A program made the position numbers and the translations under genes. From Pseudomonadota bacterium (lineage in GTDB: Bacteria > Pseudomonadota > Gammaproteobacteria > Nitrosococcales > Methylophagaceae), in contig JALIBN010000004.1 of assembly GCA_030576275.1 (NCBI GenBank), forward strand, positions 1 to 64,000: a DNA stretch of 64,000 bases, in the 5' to 3' direction. How positions within the stretch are numbered: the first letter of the stretch is position 1; every line of letters begins with the position of its first letter. Of the stretch, positions 27,940 to 38,349 are shown one piece after another. Below the pieces are notes generated by a model. It was not told where the DNA came from. It did no database searches and worked only from the letters and a program-made list of their open reading frames with translations.

Positions 27940-29328
27940 ATGGCACAGGCATTTTTATTAAAAACAGACGTGGCAATGATCAGCAGTAATGCAAGTCAAA
28001 ACCATACCAAAAATCAGGCTAGAGACTTTGATGAAATAAGGATGGAGTCCTTTTCATCTGCTTTGGACAGGCAAGTAGACAAGCATGATATACAGCAACA
28101 TAAGAAGCCTAATAAGGCTGATGATACCGGTGATACCTTAGTCACGTCTGATAATAATGTGGATTCGAAAGAGGTCGTTTCTGGTGAAAAAAAAGGCCAA
28201 GCGTTACCGGTAGAGTTAGAAGTGATTGCTGAGAATCAATTTGATATTGATGAGAATCAGCTTGCCGTTACTGAAAAAGTATCGTTTAGCATTCCTGAGG
28301 TAGATGATAAATCTGAAATAGAGGTTGAACCTGAATTAGTCATTAATGATTTTTTAAACGTTGCTCTAAATATTGGGGCAAAATCAGACGATGCGATTGC
28401 TGTTGGACATCATACCGCTTTGACATTAGTTGGGGAGGCGGGGGCCATCAAAAAGAATGTGCTAGAGACGAATAAAGTTCAAACGGTAGAAAATGCTAAA
28501 CTTGCTCATGATATTGTATTAGCTAACAAAGTCGATACTGCCCCGACCAAACAGCAAAATGAACATCCGGAACAAAAACAGCAAGCTCAGAGTTTAAGAT
28601 CGGATATATTAAATGCCTTACTCAAAAAACCCAATGCAGAAGGTGACAAGTTAGCTGCTGCGGTAGAACAAAAAATAGTGACCAATTCACCGCTGATACC
28701 TATTAATAAAGAAGGGCTAAGTGAAGAGCAAAAAATAATCGCACTAGCTACTAATTTGAAATTAAAAGGGTCAACATTAAAGAGTAGTGTATTGGAACGT
28801 AGCGCTACTGTTCCATCGGTACTATTGACACCAGCAGTTCTAGGCAGTAACGCTGTGAGTTCTAATGCTGTGTTAGCCCAACCTATTTTAAATTTACAAC
28901 CTGCGCTTCAATCAGAAGCCTGGAGCCGCGTGTTAAGTAGTCGTGTGATTTGGATGGCGCGTGAAGGTGTGCAACAAGCATCTTTAAAATTGAATCCTGC
29001 TAATATGGGCTCCGTTGAAGTTAAGTTACACATACATAACGACCAAGCGAATATTAGCTTTATAGTTCAGCATGCGTCAACACGTGACGCCTTGGAGCAA
29101 GCATTGCCAAGATTACGTGACAGTTTTCAAGAAAGTGGGCTGGAATTAGCCCATGCTGATGTGTCGCAGGAAAATTTCTCTGAGACTGATGAGCAAGATA
29201 ATAATAAAACAACGAATAATGGTTCGAAATCAGAAAGTGACAATGTCGATACTGAGACCGGTCCTACTACCCATGATGTTAATCTAGTAGAACAAGATAT
29301 TGCATTGGGTTTAAATGTGTTCGCATAG
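27940..29328 (+). CDS. fliK: Flagellar hook-length control protein FliK
   Basis: FliK measures hook length and switches the export gate from hook to filament proteins. The 462-residue protein has a long, low-complexity, charged N-terminal ruler part (Gln, Asp, Lys-rich, about 1-320) and the conserved C-terminal Flg_hook domain (about 330-420) with QASLKLNPANMGSVEVKLHI and a region ending RLRDSFQESGLELAHADV. The ATG at 27940 has GGAG at 27931-27934; an in-frame upstream start at 27904 was rejected. It has its own sigma-54 promoter and a chemoreceptor gene follows. Confidence 0.93.
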   Translation: MAQAFLLKTDVAMISSNASQNHTKNQARDFDEIRMESFSSALDRQVDKHDIQQHKKPNKADDTGDTLVTSDNNVDSKEVVSGEKKGQALPVELEVIAENQFDIDENQLAVTEKVSFSIPEVDDKSEIEVEPELVINDFLNVALNIGAKSDDAIAVGHHTALTLVGEAGAIKKNVLETNKVQTVENAKLAHDIVLANKVDTAPTKQQNEHPEQKQQAQSLRSDILNALLKKPNAEGDKLAAAVEQKIVTNSPLIPINKEGLSEEQKIIALATNLKLKGSTLKSSVLERSATVPSVLLTPAVLGSNAVSSNAVLAQPILNLQPALQSEAWSRVLSSRVIWMAREGVQQASLKLNPANMGSVEVKLHIHNDQANISFIVQHASTRDALEQALPRLRDSFQESGLELAHADVSQENFSETDEQDNNKTTNNGSKSESDNVDTETGPTTHDVNLVEQDIALGLNVFA

Positions 29329-29360
29329 AGAAAGAATAATAATTATAAGTGGAGCTGGTA

Positions 29361-30554
29361 ATGTTTAAATTAGAGAATTATTCCTTGAAAAGAAGAATGC
29401 AAATTGTCGCTGGGTTGGGCATTGTATTTTTGATGTTGGTATTAGGAGTGTTTTGGTATCTGGAGACTTCTGGTGCCCAACCTAATAATCAGATAACGAT
29501 TTTGACAATATTCACTGCTATCGTGGGTGCTTTATTGTACTTAATTGCCACCTATATCGGCAATGTAGGTATGGCCCGGGCAAATATGCTGGTTGCTGGT
29601 ATTCAAAATATTAAAAAAGGTGATCTGACGCAAAAAATCAGCATTTCTGGTAAAAGTGATTTTAGTTGGATGGCCTTTGAGTTAGATAACGCTCGGAAAA
29701 ATGTGGCTGATTTAGTTCATACTTTGGTCGGAGGCATTACTCAGCTAGAAAGCGCGACTCAAAATATGTCAGCCATCAGTAAGCAAACGGCCGATGATGT
29801 AATCTCCCAGCAGTCTGAAACAGGTCAAGTTGCTACAGCCATGAATGAAATGGCTGCATCGGTCCAAGAAGTGGCTAGAACGGCAAAAAGTGCAGCAGAT
29901 GCTGCACGTCATGCTGATAATGAAGCTAAAGCTGGTAAGCAAGTCGTCCTTGAAACAATGAGTGCGATAGATTCATTAGCTAATGAAGTCGAAAAAGCGG
30001 CAGAAACACTTAACAATCTCGAAGCTGATATCGGTAATATCGGTGCAATTGTTGATGTTATTAGAGGGATTACGGAACAAACAAATCTACTGGCATTAAA
30101 TGCCGCAATTGAAGCTGCACGCGCAGGTGAACATGGTCGTGGTTTTGCTGTGGTAGCTGATGAAGTGCGTACTTTAGCTTCAAGAACCCAATCTTCAACT
30201 TATGAAATTGAAAAGATGGTCGGTCGCTTACAACAAGGTGCGAAAGCTGCCGTCAAGGTCATGAGTGATGGTCGTCAAAGCGCCAAAATGAGTGTCGAAA
30301 AAGCGGCCAGTGCTGGCATAGCCTTAGATACGATAACGGCTATGATTACCACTATGGATGAAATGAGTGCTTCGATTTCAAGTGCTGCTAATGAACAATC
30401 ATCAGTTGCAGAAGATATTAATCGCGGTATTGTTAATATAAGTCAAGTTGCCGAGCATACAGCCGATGGCGCAAGAGACACCTTGTCTGCGGTAGCCACT
30501 ATGTCGGCGTTATCAGCCCAATTACAAGAAGCTGCGAGCAAATTTAAAGTTTAA
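29361..30554 (+). CDS. Methyl-accepting chemotaxis protein without a periplasmic sensor domain
   Basis: This 397-residue protein has two closely spaced membrane segments (about 13-33 and 46-66), with only about a dozen residues between them, then a HAMP-like linker and the cytoplasmic signalling helix bundle. The hairpin tip carries the conserved [20 protein letters not shown] and [14 protein letters not shown] motifs that bind CheA and CheW. With no periplasmic ligand domain, it may sense membrane state or internal cues. The ATG at 29361 has GGAG at 29351-29354. It occupies the place where fliL-fliM usually follow fliK and is 32 bases from fliK, so probably cotranscribed. A terminator follows. 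Confidence 0.93.
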   Translation: MFKLENYSLKRRMQIVAGLGIVFLMLVLGVFWYLETSGAQPNNQITILTIFTAIVGALLYLIATYIGNVGMARANMLVAGIQNIKKGDLTQKISISGKSDFSWMAFELDNARKNVADLVHTLVGGITQLESATQNMSAISKQTADDVISQQSETGQVATAMNEMAASVQEVARTAKSAADAARHADNEAKAGKQVVLETMSAIDSLANEVEKAAETLNNLEADIGNIGAIVDVIRGITEQTNLLALNAAIEAARAGEHGRGFAVVADEVRTLASRTQSSTYEIEKMVGRLQQGAKAAVKVMSDGRQSAKMSVEKAASAGIALDTITAMITTMDEMSASISSAANEQSSVAEDINRGIVNISQVAEHTADGARDTLSAVATMSALSAQLQEAASKFKV

Positions 30555-30576
30555 ACAACAAAAAAACCAACTAATA

Positions 30577-30613
30577 AAAAAGCCTGAGAATAGAGTATTC
30601 TCGGGCTTTTTTA
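30577..30613. terminator. Bidirectional terminator between the chemoreceptor gene and pyrF
   Basis: AGCCTGAGAATA (30581-30592), loop GAG, TATTCTCGGGCT (30596-30607), flanked by an A run on the left and a T run on the right, so it can work for both converging genes. Confidence 0.88.
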
Positions 30614-30631
30614 TTTCAAATGAGCTCGTAG

Positions 30632-31324
30632 CTAGTTTAGGCTGAGTTCGATTGCTGCCAGTGCCGCCATTGGATTTTCTACAGCAGTGATAGGTCGACC
30701 AATAACTAGGTAGCTACTACCTGCCGCGATTGCTTTTGTGGGAGTCATTGTACGATGTTGATCACCTTGCTCACTATTTTCAGGACGAATTCCAGGCGTG
30801 ACCAGCTGAAAATTCTCGTTATAGTGCGCGCGTAAAATAGTCGCTTCTTGTGCTGAACATACCACACCATCTAAGCCGCTTTTATTAGCAAGGGCCGCTA
30901 AGCGTAAAACGGTGTCGCTAATTGACCCTTGTAAACCTATTTCATCAAATGTAGTTTGATCCATGCTGGTTAACAATGTGACGCCAATTAGCAAAGGGCG
31001 ATCGCCATTATTGCCAATAGCTTGGCGGGCAGCGGTCATCATCGCACTGCCACCCAGTGTGTGAACATTCATCATCCATACTCCCAGGTCTGCTGCCGCA
31101 GAACAGGCCTTGGCGACGGTATTAGGTATGTCGTGATATTTTAAATCCAAGAAAATATCAAAGCCTTGTTTGACTAGTTTTTCTACAGTGGTAGGACCTG
31201 AACGAGTGAAAAGCTCTTTGCCAATTTTAAGTTTACAGCGTGCGGGATCAAGTTGTTTCGCTAAGGCTAATGCGGCATCTGCAGAGGGATAGTCTAAGGC
31301 GACAATGATTTTAGAATCAGACAT
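30632..31324 (-). CDS. pyrF: Orotidine 5'-phosphate decarboxylase
   Basis: PyrF converts OMP to UMP, the last step of de novo pyrimidine synthesis. The 230-residue protein starts MSDSKIIVALDYPSADAALA and has the catalytic signature FLDLKYHDIPNTVAKA (Lys and Asp pairs) and the C-terminal phosphate-binding GSSYLVIGRPIT loop. I chose the ATG at 31324 because it gives the family's usual start; in-frame ATGs at 31336 and 31348 would add up to 8 residues. It is divergent from tgt, with about 125 bases between the two starts. Confidence 0.96.
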   Translation of the reverse strand: MSDSKIIVALDYPSADAALALAKQLDPARCKLKIGKELFTRSGPTTVEKLVKQGFDIFLDLKYHDIPNTVAKACSAAADLGVWMMNVHTLGGSAMMTAARQAIGNNGDRPLLIGVTLLTSMDQTTFDEIGLQGSISDTVLRLAALANKSGLDGVVCSAQEATILRAHYNENFQLVTPGIRPENSEQGDQHRTMTPTKAIAAGSSYLVIGRPITAVENPMAALAAIELSLN

Positions 31325-31409
31325 AAAGATAGCTTCCATTAAAAACAATAAAGCGATCCTACATTATGTGTCGTGTTTTTGCTCTCTGATCTCTGTTTCT
31401 AACCGATGA

Positions 31410-32552
<1,143 letters not shown>

Positions 32553-32617
32553 GTAGCTATCAAGGTAGGCCGTGCCTGTGGCATAATCGGTTTCTTTTTT
32601 ATTGTTGAGTACACACT

Positions 32618-32944
32618 ATGTTGGATTTTTTGATTTCCCCAGCACATGCTGCGGGTGAAGCTGCTACACCGGGTATTATGGATTTTGCATTCCCGATTGT
32701 TTTATTAGTTTTGTTCTATTTCATGTTAATTCGCCCTAATCAAAAGCGCGCAAAAGCTCACCGCAACATGCAGACTAGCTTAACGAAAGGCGATGAAGTT
32801 GTTACTGATGGCGGTTTGATGGGCAAGATCACTGATATTGGTGATAATGCGATCAGTGTGCAATTAGCCGAAAATCTTGAAGTGAAAGTTCGTCGCGAAT
32901 CAATCAATTCAGTGTTACCAAAAGGTACATTGAAGAAGTTATAA
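32618..32944 (+). CDS. yajC: Preprotein translocase accessory subunit YajC
   Basis: YajC is a small inner-membrane partner of SecDF. The 108-residue protein has one N-terminal membrane segment (about 20-42, FAFPIVLLVLFYFMLIRP), the family's RPNQKRAKAHRNM sequence and the soluble KGDEVVTDGGLMGKI domain. It lies 65 bases after tgt and 43 before secD. Confidence 0.97.
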   Translation: MLDFLISPAHAAGEAATPGIMDFAFPIVLLVLFYFMLIRPNQKRAKAHRNMQTSLTKGDEVVTDGGLMGKITDIGDNAISVQLAENLEVKVRRESINSVLPKGTLKKL

Positions 32945-32987
32945 CAATACTCGTGAAGCTGTAAAGTTCGCGTTTAGGATATCCAAC

Positions 32988-34841
32988 ATGAATCATTATC
33001 CCCTGTGGAAAAATTTATTGATTGTCGCTGTGATTTTGTTTGGCGTTTTATTTGCCGTTCCTAATCTATTTGGTGATGATCCGGCAGTTCAGGTCTCAGC
33101 CGGAAGAAATGGCAAGGTCGATCTAGCGCTAATGAGCCAAGTAGAAACGGCATTACAAGCACAATCGATTTCTTATAAGCGTGTCGAGATGGAAGATGGC
33201 CGCTTATTAGTAAGACTTGCTGATGCAGATGTGCAATTAAAAGCAAAAGATGTGCTTAGTAATTCGATTACTGGTGATTATACGGTTGCGCTTAATCTTG
33301 CCCCTACGACACCAAGCTGGCTAGCGGCGATAGGTGCTGAACCAATGAACCTCGGTTTAGATCTACGTGGTGGTGTTCACTTCTTGATGGAAGTGGATAT
33401 GAATGCTGCCGTAAAACAAGCTTTGGATAGCTATGCCAGTGAATTTCGAACTTTACTGCGTGATGATAAAATTCGTTACCAAAAGATTCAAGTAAATAAA
33501 GATAATGTCATCATTACTTTTCGTACAGTTGAACATAGGGATCTGGCTGATGCTAAATTAGGTAGTGAATATTCTCAGCTTAAAGTTGCGGTCATAGAAG
33601 ATAGTGCCACAGCTTCTTTAGAAATGAATTTGACTGAAGTCGCCTTACGTGAAATTAAATCACTCGCTTTACAGCAAAACATTATTACATTACGTAATCG
33701 GATCAACGAATTGGGCGTTGCAGAGCCAACGGTTCAGCAACAGGGTGATAGCCGTATTGTTGTGCAACTACCTGGCGTGCAAGATACCGCACAAGCTAAG
33801 AAAATATTAGGCGCGACTGCAACTTTAGAATTTCGTTTAGTTGATAATGACCATGATGTACAAGATGCGATAAATGGTCGTGTTCCAGCGGGTTCTAAAT
33901 TGTTTTACCATCGTGATGGCAGGCCTTATCTATTAGATAACCGTGTAATGTTGACTGGCGAACATATTATCAATGCCGCATCAACAATTGATTCTCAATC
34001 TGGAACACCGGCGGTATCAATAACCTTAGATGGCAAAGGTGCTCGAGCATTTAGTAATGTCACACGGGACAACATTGGTAACCCAATGGCCGTGGTTTTT
34101 ATTGAATCCAAGACCGAGGTTCGAGAAATCAATGGTGAGAAGGTTAAAGTTCGTCGTCTGGTTCCTGAAGTGATTAATGTTGCGACTATTCGTGACCAAT
34201 TAAGTAAGAAGTTCCAGATTTCGGGACTTGATTCTACTTCAGAGGCTTATGATTTGGCGCTATTGTTACGTGCAGGTGCACTTGCCGCGCCAATAGAGAT
34301 TGTTGAAGAAAGAACCGTGGGGCCAAGTTTAGGTCAAGACAACATTGATCAAGGTTTTGCTTCAGTTATCATTGGTTTTGTGTTCGTTTTAGTCTTTATG
34401 GCCATTTGGTATCGCGTATTTGGCCTTGTTGCCAATTTGGCATTGGCAGCTAACCTGATTTTGATTATTGCATTATTATCAATGCTACAAGCGACTTTAA
34501 CCATGCCTGGTATCGCAGGTATTGTATTAACCGTTGGTATGGCGGTGGATGCAAATGTGTTGATCTTTGAGCGCATACGAGAAGAGCTACGCATCGGTAA
34601 CAGTCCTCAAGCCAGTATTAATGCCGGTTATGCTAAAGCATTCTCAACGATTGCCGATGCCAATATCACCACATTAATTGCTGCAGTTGTACTATTTGGT
34701 TTCGGTACCGGCTCTATTAAAGGCTTCGCGGTGACCTTATCACTGGGGATTCTAACGTCAATGTTTACCGCGATTATGGGAACTCGGGCTGTGATCAATT
34801 TTATCTACGGTCATAAGCAACGCCCAACGTTATCCATATAA
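32988..34841 (+). CDS. secD: Protein translocase subunit SecD
   Basis: SecD, with SecF, uses the proton gradient to pull proteins through SecYEG on the periplasmic side. The 617-residue product has an N-terminal membrane segment, LGLDLRGGVHFLMEVDM (about 122-138), the large periplasmic domain and the C-terminal five-helix bundle (VGMAVDANVLIFERIREEL; GTGSIKGFAVTLSLGI). Length is that of gammaproteobacterial SecD. secF follows 10 bases later. Confidence 0.97.
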   Translation: MNHYPLWKNLLIVAVILFGVLFAVPNLFGDDPAVQVSAGRNGKVDLALMSQVETALQAQSISYKRVEMEDGRLLVRLADADVQLKAKDVLSNSITGDYTVALNLAPTTPSWLAAIGAEPMNLGLDLRGGVHFLMEVDMNAAVKQALDSYASEFRTLLRDDKIRYQKIQVNKDNVIITFRTVEHRDLADAKLGSEYSQLKVAVIEDSATASLEMNLTEVALREIKSLALQQNIITLRNRINELGVAEPTVQQQGDSRIVVQLPGVQDTAQAKKILGATATLEFRLVDNDHDVQDAINGRVPAGSKLFYHRDGRPYLLDNRVMLTGEHIINAASTIDSQSGTPAVSITLDGKGARAFSNVTRDNIGNPMAVVFIESKTEVREINGEKVKVRRLVPEVINVATIRDQLSKKFQISGLDSTSEAYDLALLLRAGALAAPIEIVEERTVGPSLGQDNIDQGFASVIIGFVFVLVFMAIWYRVFGLVANLALAANLILIIALLSMLQATLTMPGIAGIVLTVGMAVDANVLIFERIREELRIGNSPQASINAGYAKAFSTIADANITTLIAAVVLFGFGTGSIKGFAVTLSLGILTSMFTAIMGTRAVINFIYGHKQRPTLSI

Positions 34842-34851
34842 GGTACAAATT

Positions 34852-35802
34852 ATGCAAATTATGAAAGAAACAACGCACTTTAACTTTATGGGCAAACGCA
34901 AGATAGCAGCGGTTTTTTCTGTCTTATTGGTTTTAGCTTCACTTGCATCATTATTTAAGCAAGGCCTTAATTTAGGTATCGATTTTACCGGTGGCACCAT
35001 CATCGAGTTGGCTTATCAAGATGAAGCCAAACTTGATAATATTCGAACTACATTGAAAGAAGGTGGCTTTACTGATGCGGCGGTGCAGAATTTTGGTTCT
35101 ATACGCGATATATTGATTTACATGCCTGTTATAGCGACTAAAAATATGGCTGATCTGAGTAATGAAGTTCTCGCCGTTTTACAAAAGGACAGCGCAGAGC
35201 CCATTGATGTTAGGCGGGTAGAATTTGTTGGACCACAAGTCGGAGAAGAGCTTACTGAAGATGGAGGTTTGGCAATGTTATACGCGTTGATCGGTATCTT
35301 AATTTATGTCTCATTCCGTTTTGAATACAGGTTTGCGATTGGATCAGTCGTTGCTTTGATACATGACGTGATAATTACATTAGGTCTTTTCTCTCTATTT
35401 CGCTTGGAGTTTGATTTAACCGTGCTAGCTGCAATATTGGCTGTTATTGGTTATTCACTCAACGATACAATCGTGGTTTTTGACCGTATCCGAGAAACTT
35501 TTTTACGTAAGCGCAAAGGGGATTCGATAGACATTGTAAATAGCGCCTTGAATGACACGCTAAGCAGAACATTGATGACTTCTGGTACGACGTTATTGGT
35601 TGTTTTTTCTCTTTACTGGTTTGGTGGTAATGTCATCCATGATTTTGCTATCGCTTTATTGGTGGGTATTGTAGTTGGTACTTATTCTTCAATTTATATT
35701 GCGAGCACTGTCGTTTTAGCAATGGGTGTCAGCAAAGCGGATCTAATGCCGCCAGAAAAACCAGAAGGCGAAGATGCTAACGAAGATGGTAGCCAAGTTT
35801 AG
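34852..35802 (+). CDS. secF: Protein translocase subunit SecF
   Basis: SecF is the partner of SecD. The 316-residue protein has six membrane segments, the GLNLGIDFTGGTIIEL motif (about 43-58), the VEFVGPQVGEEL segment and the helix with SLNDTIVVFDRIRET. The ATG at 34852 has AAGGT seven bases upstream; a second in-frame ATG at 34861 is possible. The tail after residue 295 is acidic. A strong terminator follows. Confidence 0.97.
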   Translation: MQIMKETTHFNFMGKRKIAAVFSVLLVLASLASLFKQGLNLGIDFTGGTIIELAYQDEAKLDNIRTTLKEGGFTDAAVQNFGSIRDILIYMPVIATKNMADLSNEVLAVLQKDSAEPIDVRRVEFVGPQVGEELTEDGGLAMLYALIGILIYVSFRFEYRFAIGSVVALIHDVIITLGLFSLFRLEFDLTVLAAILAVIGYSLNDTIVVFDRIRETFLRKRKGDSIDIVNSALNDTLSRTLMTSGTTLLVVFSLYWFGGNVIHDFAIALLVGIVVGTYSSIYIASTVVLAMGVSKADLMPPEKPEGEDANEDGSQV

Positions 35803-35825
35803 CTTGACTACTCATACTAGTTATA

Positions 35826-35856
35826 CAAAAAAGCCCGATTGATTCGGGCTTTTTTG
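35826..35856. terminator. Bidirectional terminator after secF
   Basis: AAGCCCGA and TCGGGCTT form the stem around a short loop, with A6 on the left and T6 on the right. It can end both secF and the small minus-strand gene that stops at 35860. Confidence 0.9.
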
Positions 35857-35859
35857 TAG

Positions 35860-36129
35860 CTAATGATATTCTCTATCTTGAAATGAGAGCGATTTGTTGA
35901 ATGATTTTTTTAGATGCAGATTTTTTTGTTGTGTTGGTTCAGATATCTTAATAATCTGGGCTGTCCGATTGTTTGGCCTATCATCTGCAGGCTGAGTAAC
36001 ACTTTCTACACTAAGTATACGCAAGCCAGCACCATTACCTTTGAAACTCATAAAAGTAGCAAATTCTTCTAGCCCTTCCATTATGTTTCTTAGTTCAAGT
36101 TCTTGTGCTTTATTATTCATAAATTCCAT
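35860..36129 (-). CDS. Small protein of unknown function
   Basis: A frame of 89 codons (86 if the second ATG at 36120 is used) lies between two plus-strand operons and ends right at a bidirectional terminator. The product is soluble: a helical acidic N-terminus (NNKAQELELRNIMEGLEEF), a short GNGAGLRILSVESV segment and a basic C-terminus. I recognise no family. AGG or GGA precedes either ATG. The shared terminator and the lack of any overlapping gene support it modestly. Confidence 0.45.
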   Translation of the reverse strand: MEFMNNKAQELELRNIMEGLEEFATFMSFKGNGAGLRILSVESVTQPADDRPNNRTAQIIKISEPTQQKNLHLKKSFNKSLSFQDREYH

Positions 36130-36468
36130 ATACCTATTTAGTCCTACTTTATATCGGTAATGAAATGATTTTCTTGAGTAAAAATGTTTAGGTATTTAGA
36201 TTTTGTCAGCATTGGTCTAATGAAAAACAATTCTCACGTTAAGACCTTTTACATAAGAAGATAGTACATGCCGGCAAGAGATTGGGATTGATTTCGAGCT
36301 AATTAAAAACTGTCAGCTTAGCTTAAGCTTATATTGCTATGGTTGTTCATAAATTAGTCTGAACTTTGTGATGAATGAGTCCTCTAATCTTTATCATCAA
36401 GGAATTTCCTCATTTTTTAATTAGGAGAAACATTGTATGGTTTAAGACCCAACTAAACGGAGAACATA
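36130..36468. other. 339-base gap upstream of the PQQ-associated pair
   Basis: No long frame on either strand. Just before the next gene there is a three-codon mini frame ATG-GTT-TAA (36437-36445) with AGGAG at 36423-36427, a possible leader peptide. The region should hold the promoters of the divergent genes on each side, but I cannot pick convincing -35/-10 boxes. Confidence 0.5.
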
Positions 36469-37263
36469 ATGCGTGTAATTAAAAAATGGCTATTTGTCTT
36501 ACTCATAGGCTTGAGTCAATCGTTGATGGCCCAGGTGCAAGATGTTTCATTACATTATGTCGGCCCTACAAAAGGTAGTGTATGGCAGGGCTTACAACAA
36601 GGGCTCGATGAAGCCAACATTCAAGGTGAATTTTTGGGTCAAAAATATACTTTGCACGTCGTTAGCATGGAAGAGTTAATGGCTTTGGATGATGCTACTG
36701 CTATTCTACTCGCTACAGATGAACAGCAAGTTTTAGCTATTGCCCAATCTGAAAAGTTTGCCAATGTTGCAGTATTTAATTTGATCTCAGATTCAGATGC
36801 TTTACGTTCAGCGTGTTTAACTAATTTATTGAGTATCACAGCAAGTAAAAAAATGAAACAAGATGCCTTGGCACAATGGTTAGCAAAAAATTCTGAATCA
36901 AAAGCCCATGTGCAAGGTTGGCATGAAGACTTTGTGAAGTTCGCAGCGAGCCAGTTGAATAGCCGTTTTAAGAAGGCACATGGTGTGGCCATGGATAATG
37001 ATGCTTGGTCAGGATGGGCGGCGGTCAAATTACTCTCAGATACTGTTGCTAGAACACAAAGTACTGACGCGGCTGTCACGTTGAATTATCTGAAAAATAA
37101 AATCGCCTTTGATGGTCAAAAAGGTGCGGGAGCAACTTTTCGCGACACAGGGCAATTACGGCAGTTAGTATTACTGGTAGAAGGCAATAAAATTGTTGCT
37201 GAAGCGCCATTGCGAGGCGTGAAAGGTGGATTAGATAGTTTAGGCTTAAAAAGCTGTAAATAA
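36469..37263 (+). CDS. Periplasmic substrate-binding-like protein of the PQQ-associated ABC family
   Basis: The 264-residue protein has a signal peptide (1-21, cleavage after SLMA) and a compact periplasmic binding-protein fold. The end region (NDAWSGWAAVKLLSDTVART; AFDGQKGAGATFRDTGQLRQ; LVEGNKIVAEAP) resembles branched-chain-amino-acid-type binding proteins and in particular the family linked to PQQ-dependent alcohol catabolism in methylotrophs. It is shorter than ordinary ABC binding proteins of that type, missing part of the middle. No permease or ATPase gene is nearby. The ATG at 36469 has GGAGA upstream. The family call is from memory of the motif pattern, so moderate. Confidence 0.65.
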   Translation: MRVIKKWLFVLLIGLSQSLMAQVQDVSLHYVGPTKGSVWQGLQQGLDEANIQGEFLGQKYTLHVVSMEELMALDDATAILLATDEQQVLAIAQSEKFANVAVFNLISDSDALRSACLTNLLSITASKKMKQDALAQWLAKNSESKAHVQGWHEDFVKFAASQLNSRFKKAHGVAMDNDAWSGWAAVKLLSDTVARTQSTDAAVTLNYLKNKIAFDGQKGAGATFRDTGQLRQLVLLVEGNKIVAEAPLRGVKGGLDSLGLKSCK

Positions 37264-37286
37264 TAATGAATGTTAAGGAAATAATA

Positions 37287-38240
37287 ATGAAATTAAAACA
37301 ACTTATACTTTCGACATTGGTTCTTGTCAGCGCTAGCGCTTGGGCAGATCCAACATATCGTTTATTTGTTACTAATGAGAAAGATAACTCGGTGAGTGTG
37401 ATTGATTCACGTACTGGTACTTTGGAGACGACACTGAAACTTGGTGAGCGTCCTCGTGGCATTGGTTTATCACCCGATCATAAAACACTTTATGTCGCTC
37501 TGAGTGGTGATCATGCTATTGGCATGGTTAATGTCGCGACCTTAGAACTTTTAGGCAATTTAAAGGCAGGTCAAGATCCAGAAACGTTTGCTGTACATCC
37601 CAATGGTAATTTGTATTTATCTAATGAAGATGATGCAAAAGCAAGCGTACTTAATCCTGCCACAAACGAGATTATAGAAGAAATTCGTGTCGGTCTAGAG
37701 CCAGAAGGTGTCGCGGTCTCACCAGATGGTAGCATCGTATTAGTGACCAGTGAGTCTACTAATATGGTGCATGTTATAGATACTGCCGCTCATAAAGTTG
37801 TAGCCAATATTTTAGTGGCAGCACGACCACGTGGTCTAGCTTTTAGTCATGATGGTTCACGCGCTTACGTAAGCAGTGAAATCGGTAATGAGGTAGCGAT
37901 CATTGACACCAAAACTTATGCTATTACTAAAACAGCAACTGTCGATGTGCCACGATCTAAGCCGATGGCAATTAAAATCAGCCCTGATGACAAAACTCTA
38001 TATTTAACAACGGGTCGAGCAGCTAAAGTGGTCATTATGGATGCAACAACATTGGAGATAAAATCAACGGCTGATGTTGGAAATCGTGTGTGGGGTGCGG
38101 CATTAAGTCGTGATGGTTCAACTCTTTATACTGCAAATGGTGTGAGTAATACTGTTTCTGTTGTAGATACCGCTACTAGCAAATCTGTGATGGAAATTAA
38201 AGTTGGTGATAGTCCTTGGGGACTCGTACTAGATGATTAA
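37287..38240 (+). CDS. Secreted YVTN-type beta-propeller protein (PQQ-catabolism-associated type)
   Basis: The 317-residue protein has a signal peptide (about 1-20, SASAWA) and seven similar blades with the pattern N-x-V-S-V-I-D and G-x-x-P-x-G-x-x-x-S-P-D (for example NSVSVIDSRTGTLE; GERPRGIGLSPDHKTLYVAL; ARPRGLAFSHDGSRAYV). Such propellers accompany the binding protein above in methylotrophs. Their role in PQQ-dependent oxidation is not established. The start is the ATG at 37287 with AAGGAA upstream; an in-frame ATG at 37266 has no RBS. It lies 23 bases after the binding protein and ends in a strong terminator. Confidence 0.82.
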   Translation: MKLKQLILSTLVLVSASAWADPTYRLFVTNEKDNSVSVIDSRTGTLETTLKLGERPRGIGLSPDHKTLYVALSGDHAIGMVNVATLELLGNLKAGQDPETFAVHPNGNLYLSNEDDAKASVLNPATNEIIEEIRVGLEPEGVAVSPDGSIVLVTSESTNMVHVIDTAAHKVVANILVAARPRGLAFSHDGSRAYVSSEIGNEVAIIDTKTYAITKTATVDVPRSKPMAIKISPDDKTLYLTTGRAAKVVIMDATTLEIKSTADVGNRVWGAALSRDGSTLYTANGVSNTVSVVDTATSKSVMEIKVGDSPWGLVLDD

Positions 38241-38265
38241 CATCTAGCTTACTCGCTAAACAGCT

Positions 38266-38304
38266 AAAACCCGATAATGATTCCGTCATTATCGGGTTTT
38301 TTAT
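38266..38304 (+). terminator. Intrinsic terminator after the beta-propeller gene
   Basis: A 15-bp perfect stem (38266-38280 with 38286-38300), loop TTCCG, and a T-rich 3' side. Confidence 0.93.
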
Positions 38305-38349
38305 TGTTTGCTACTTTGTTGTTAGTGATTGGCACGGTATGATGCATCC

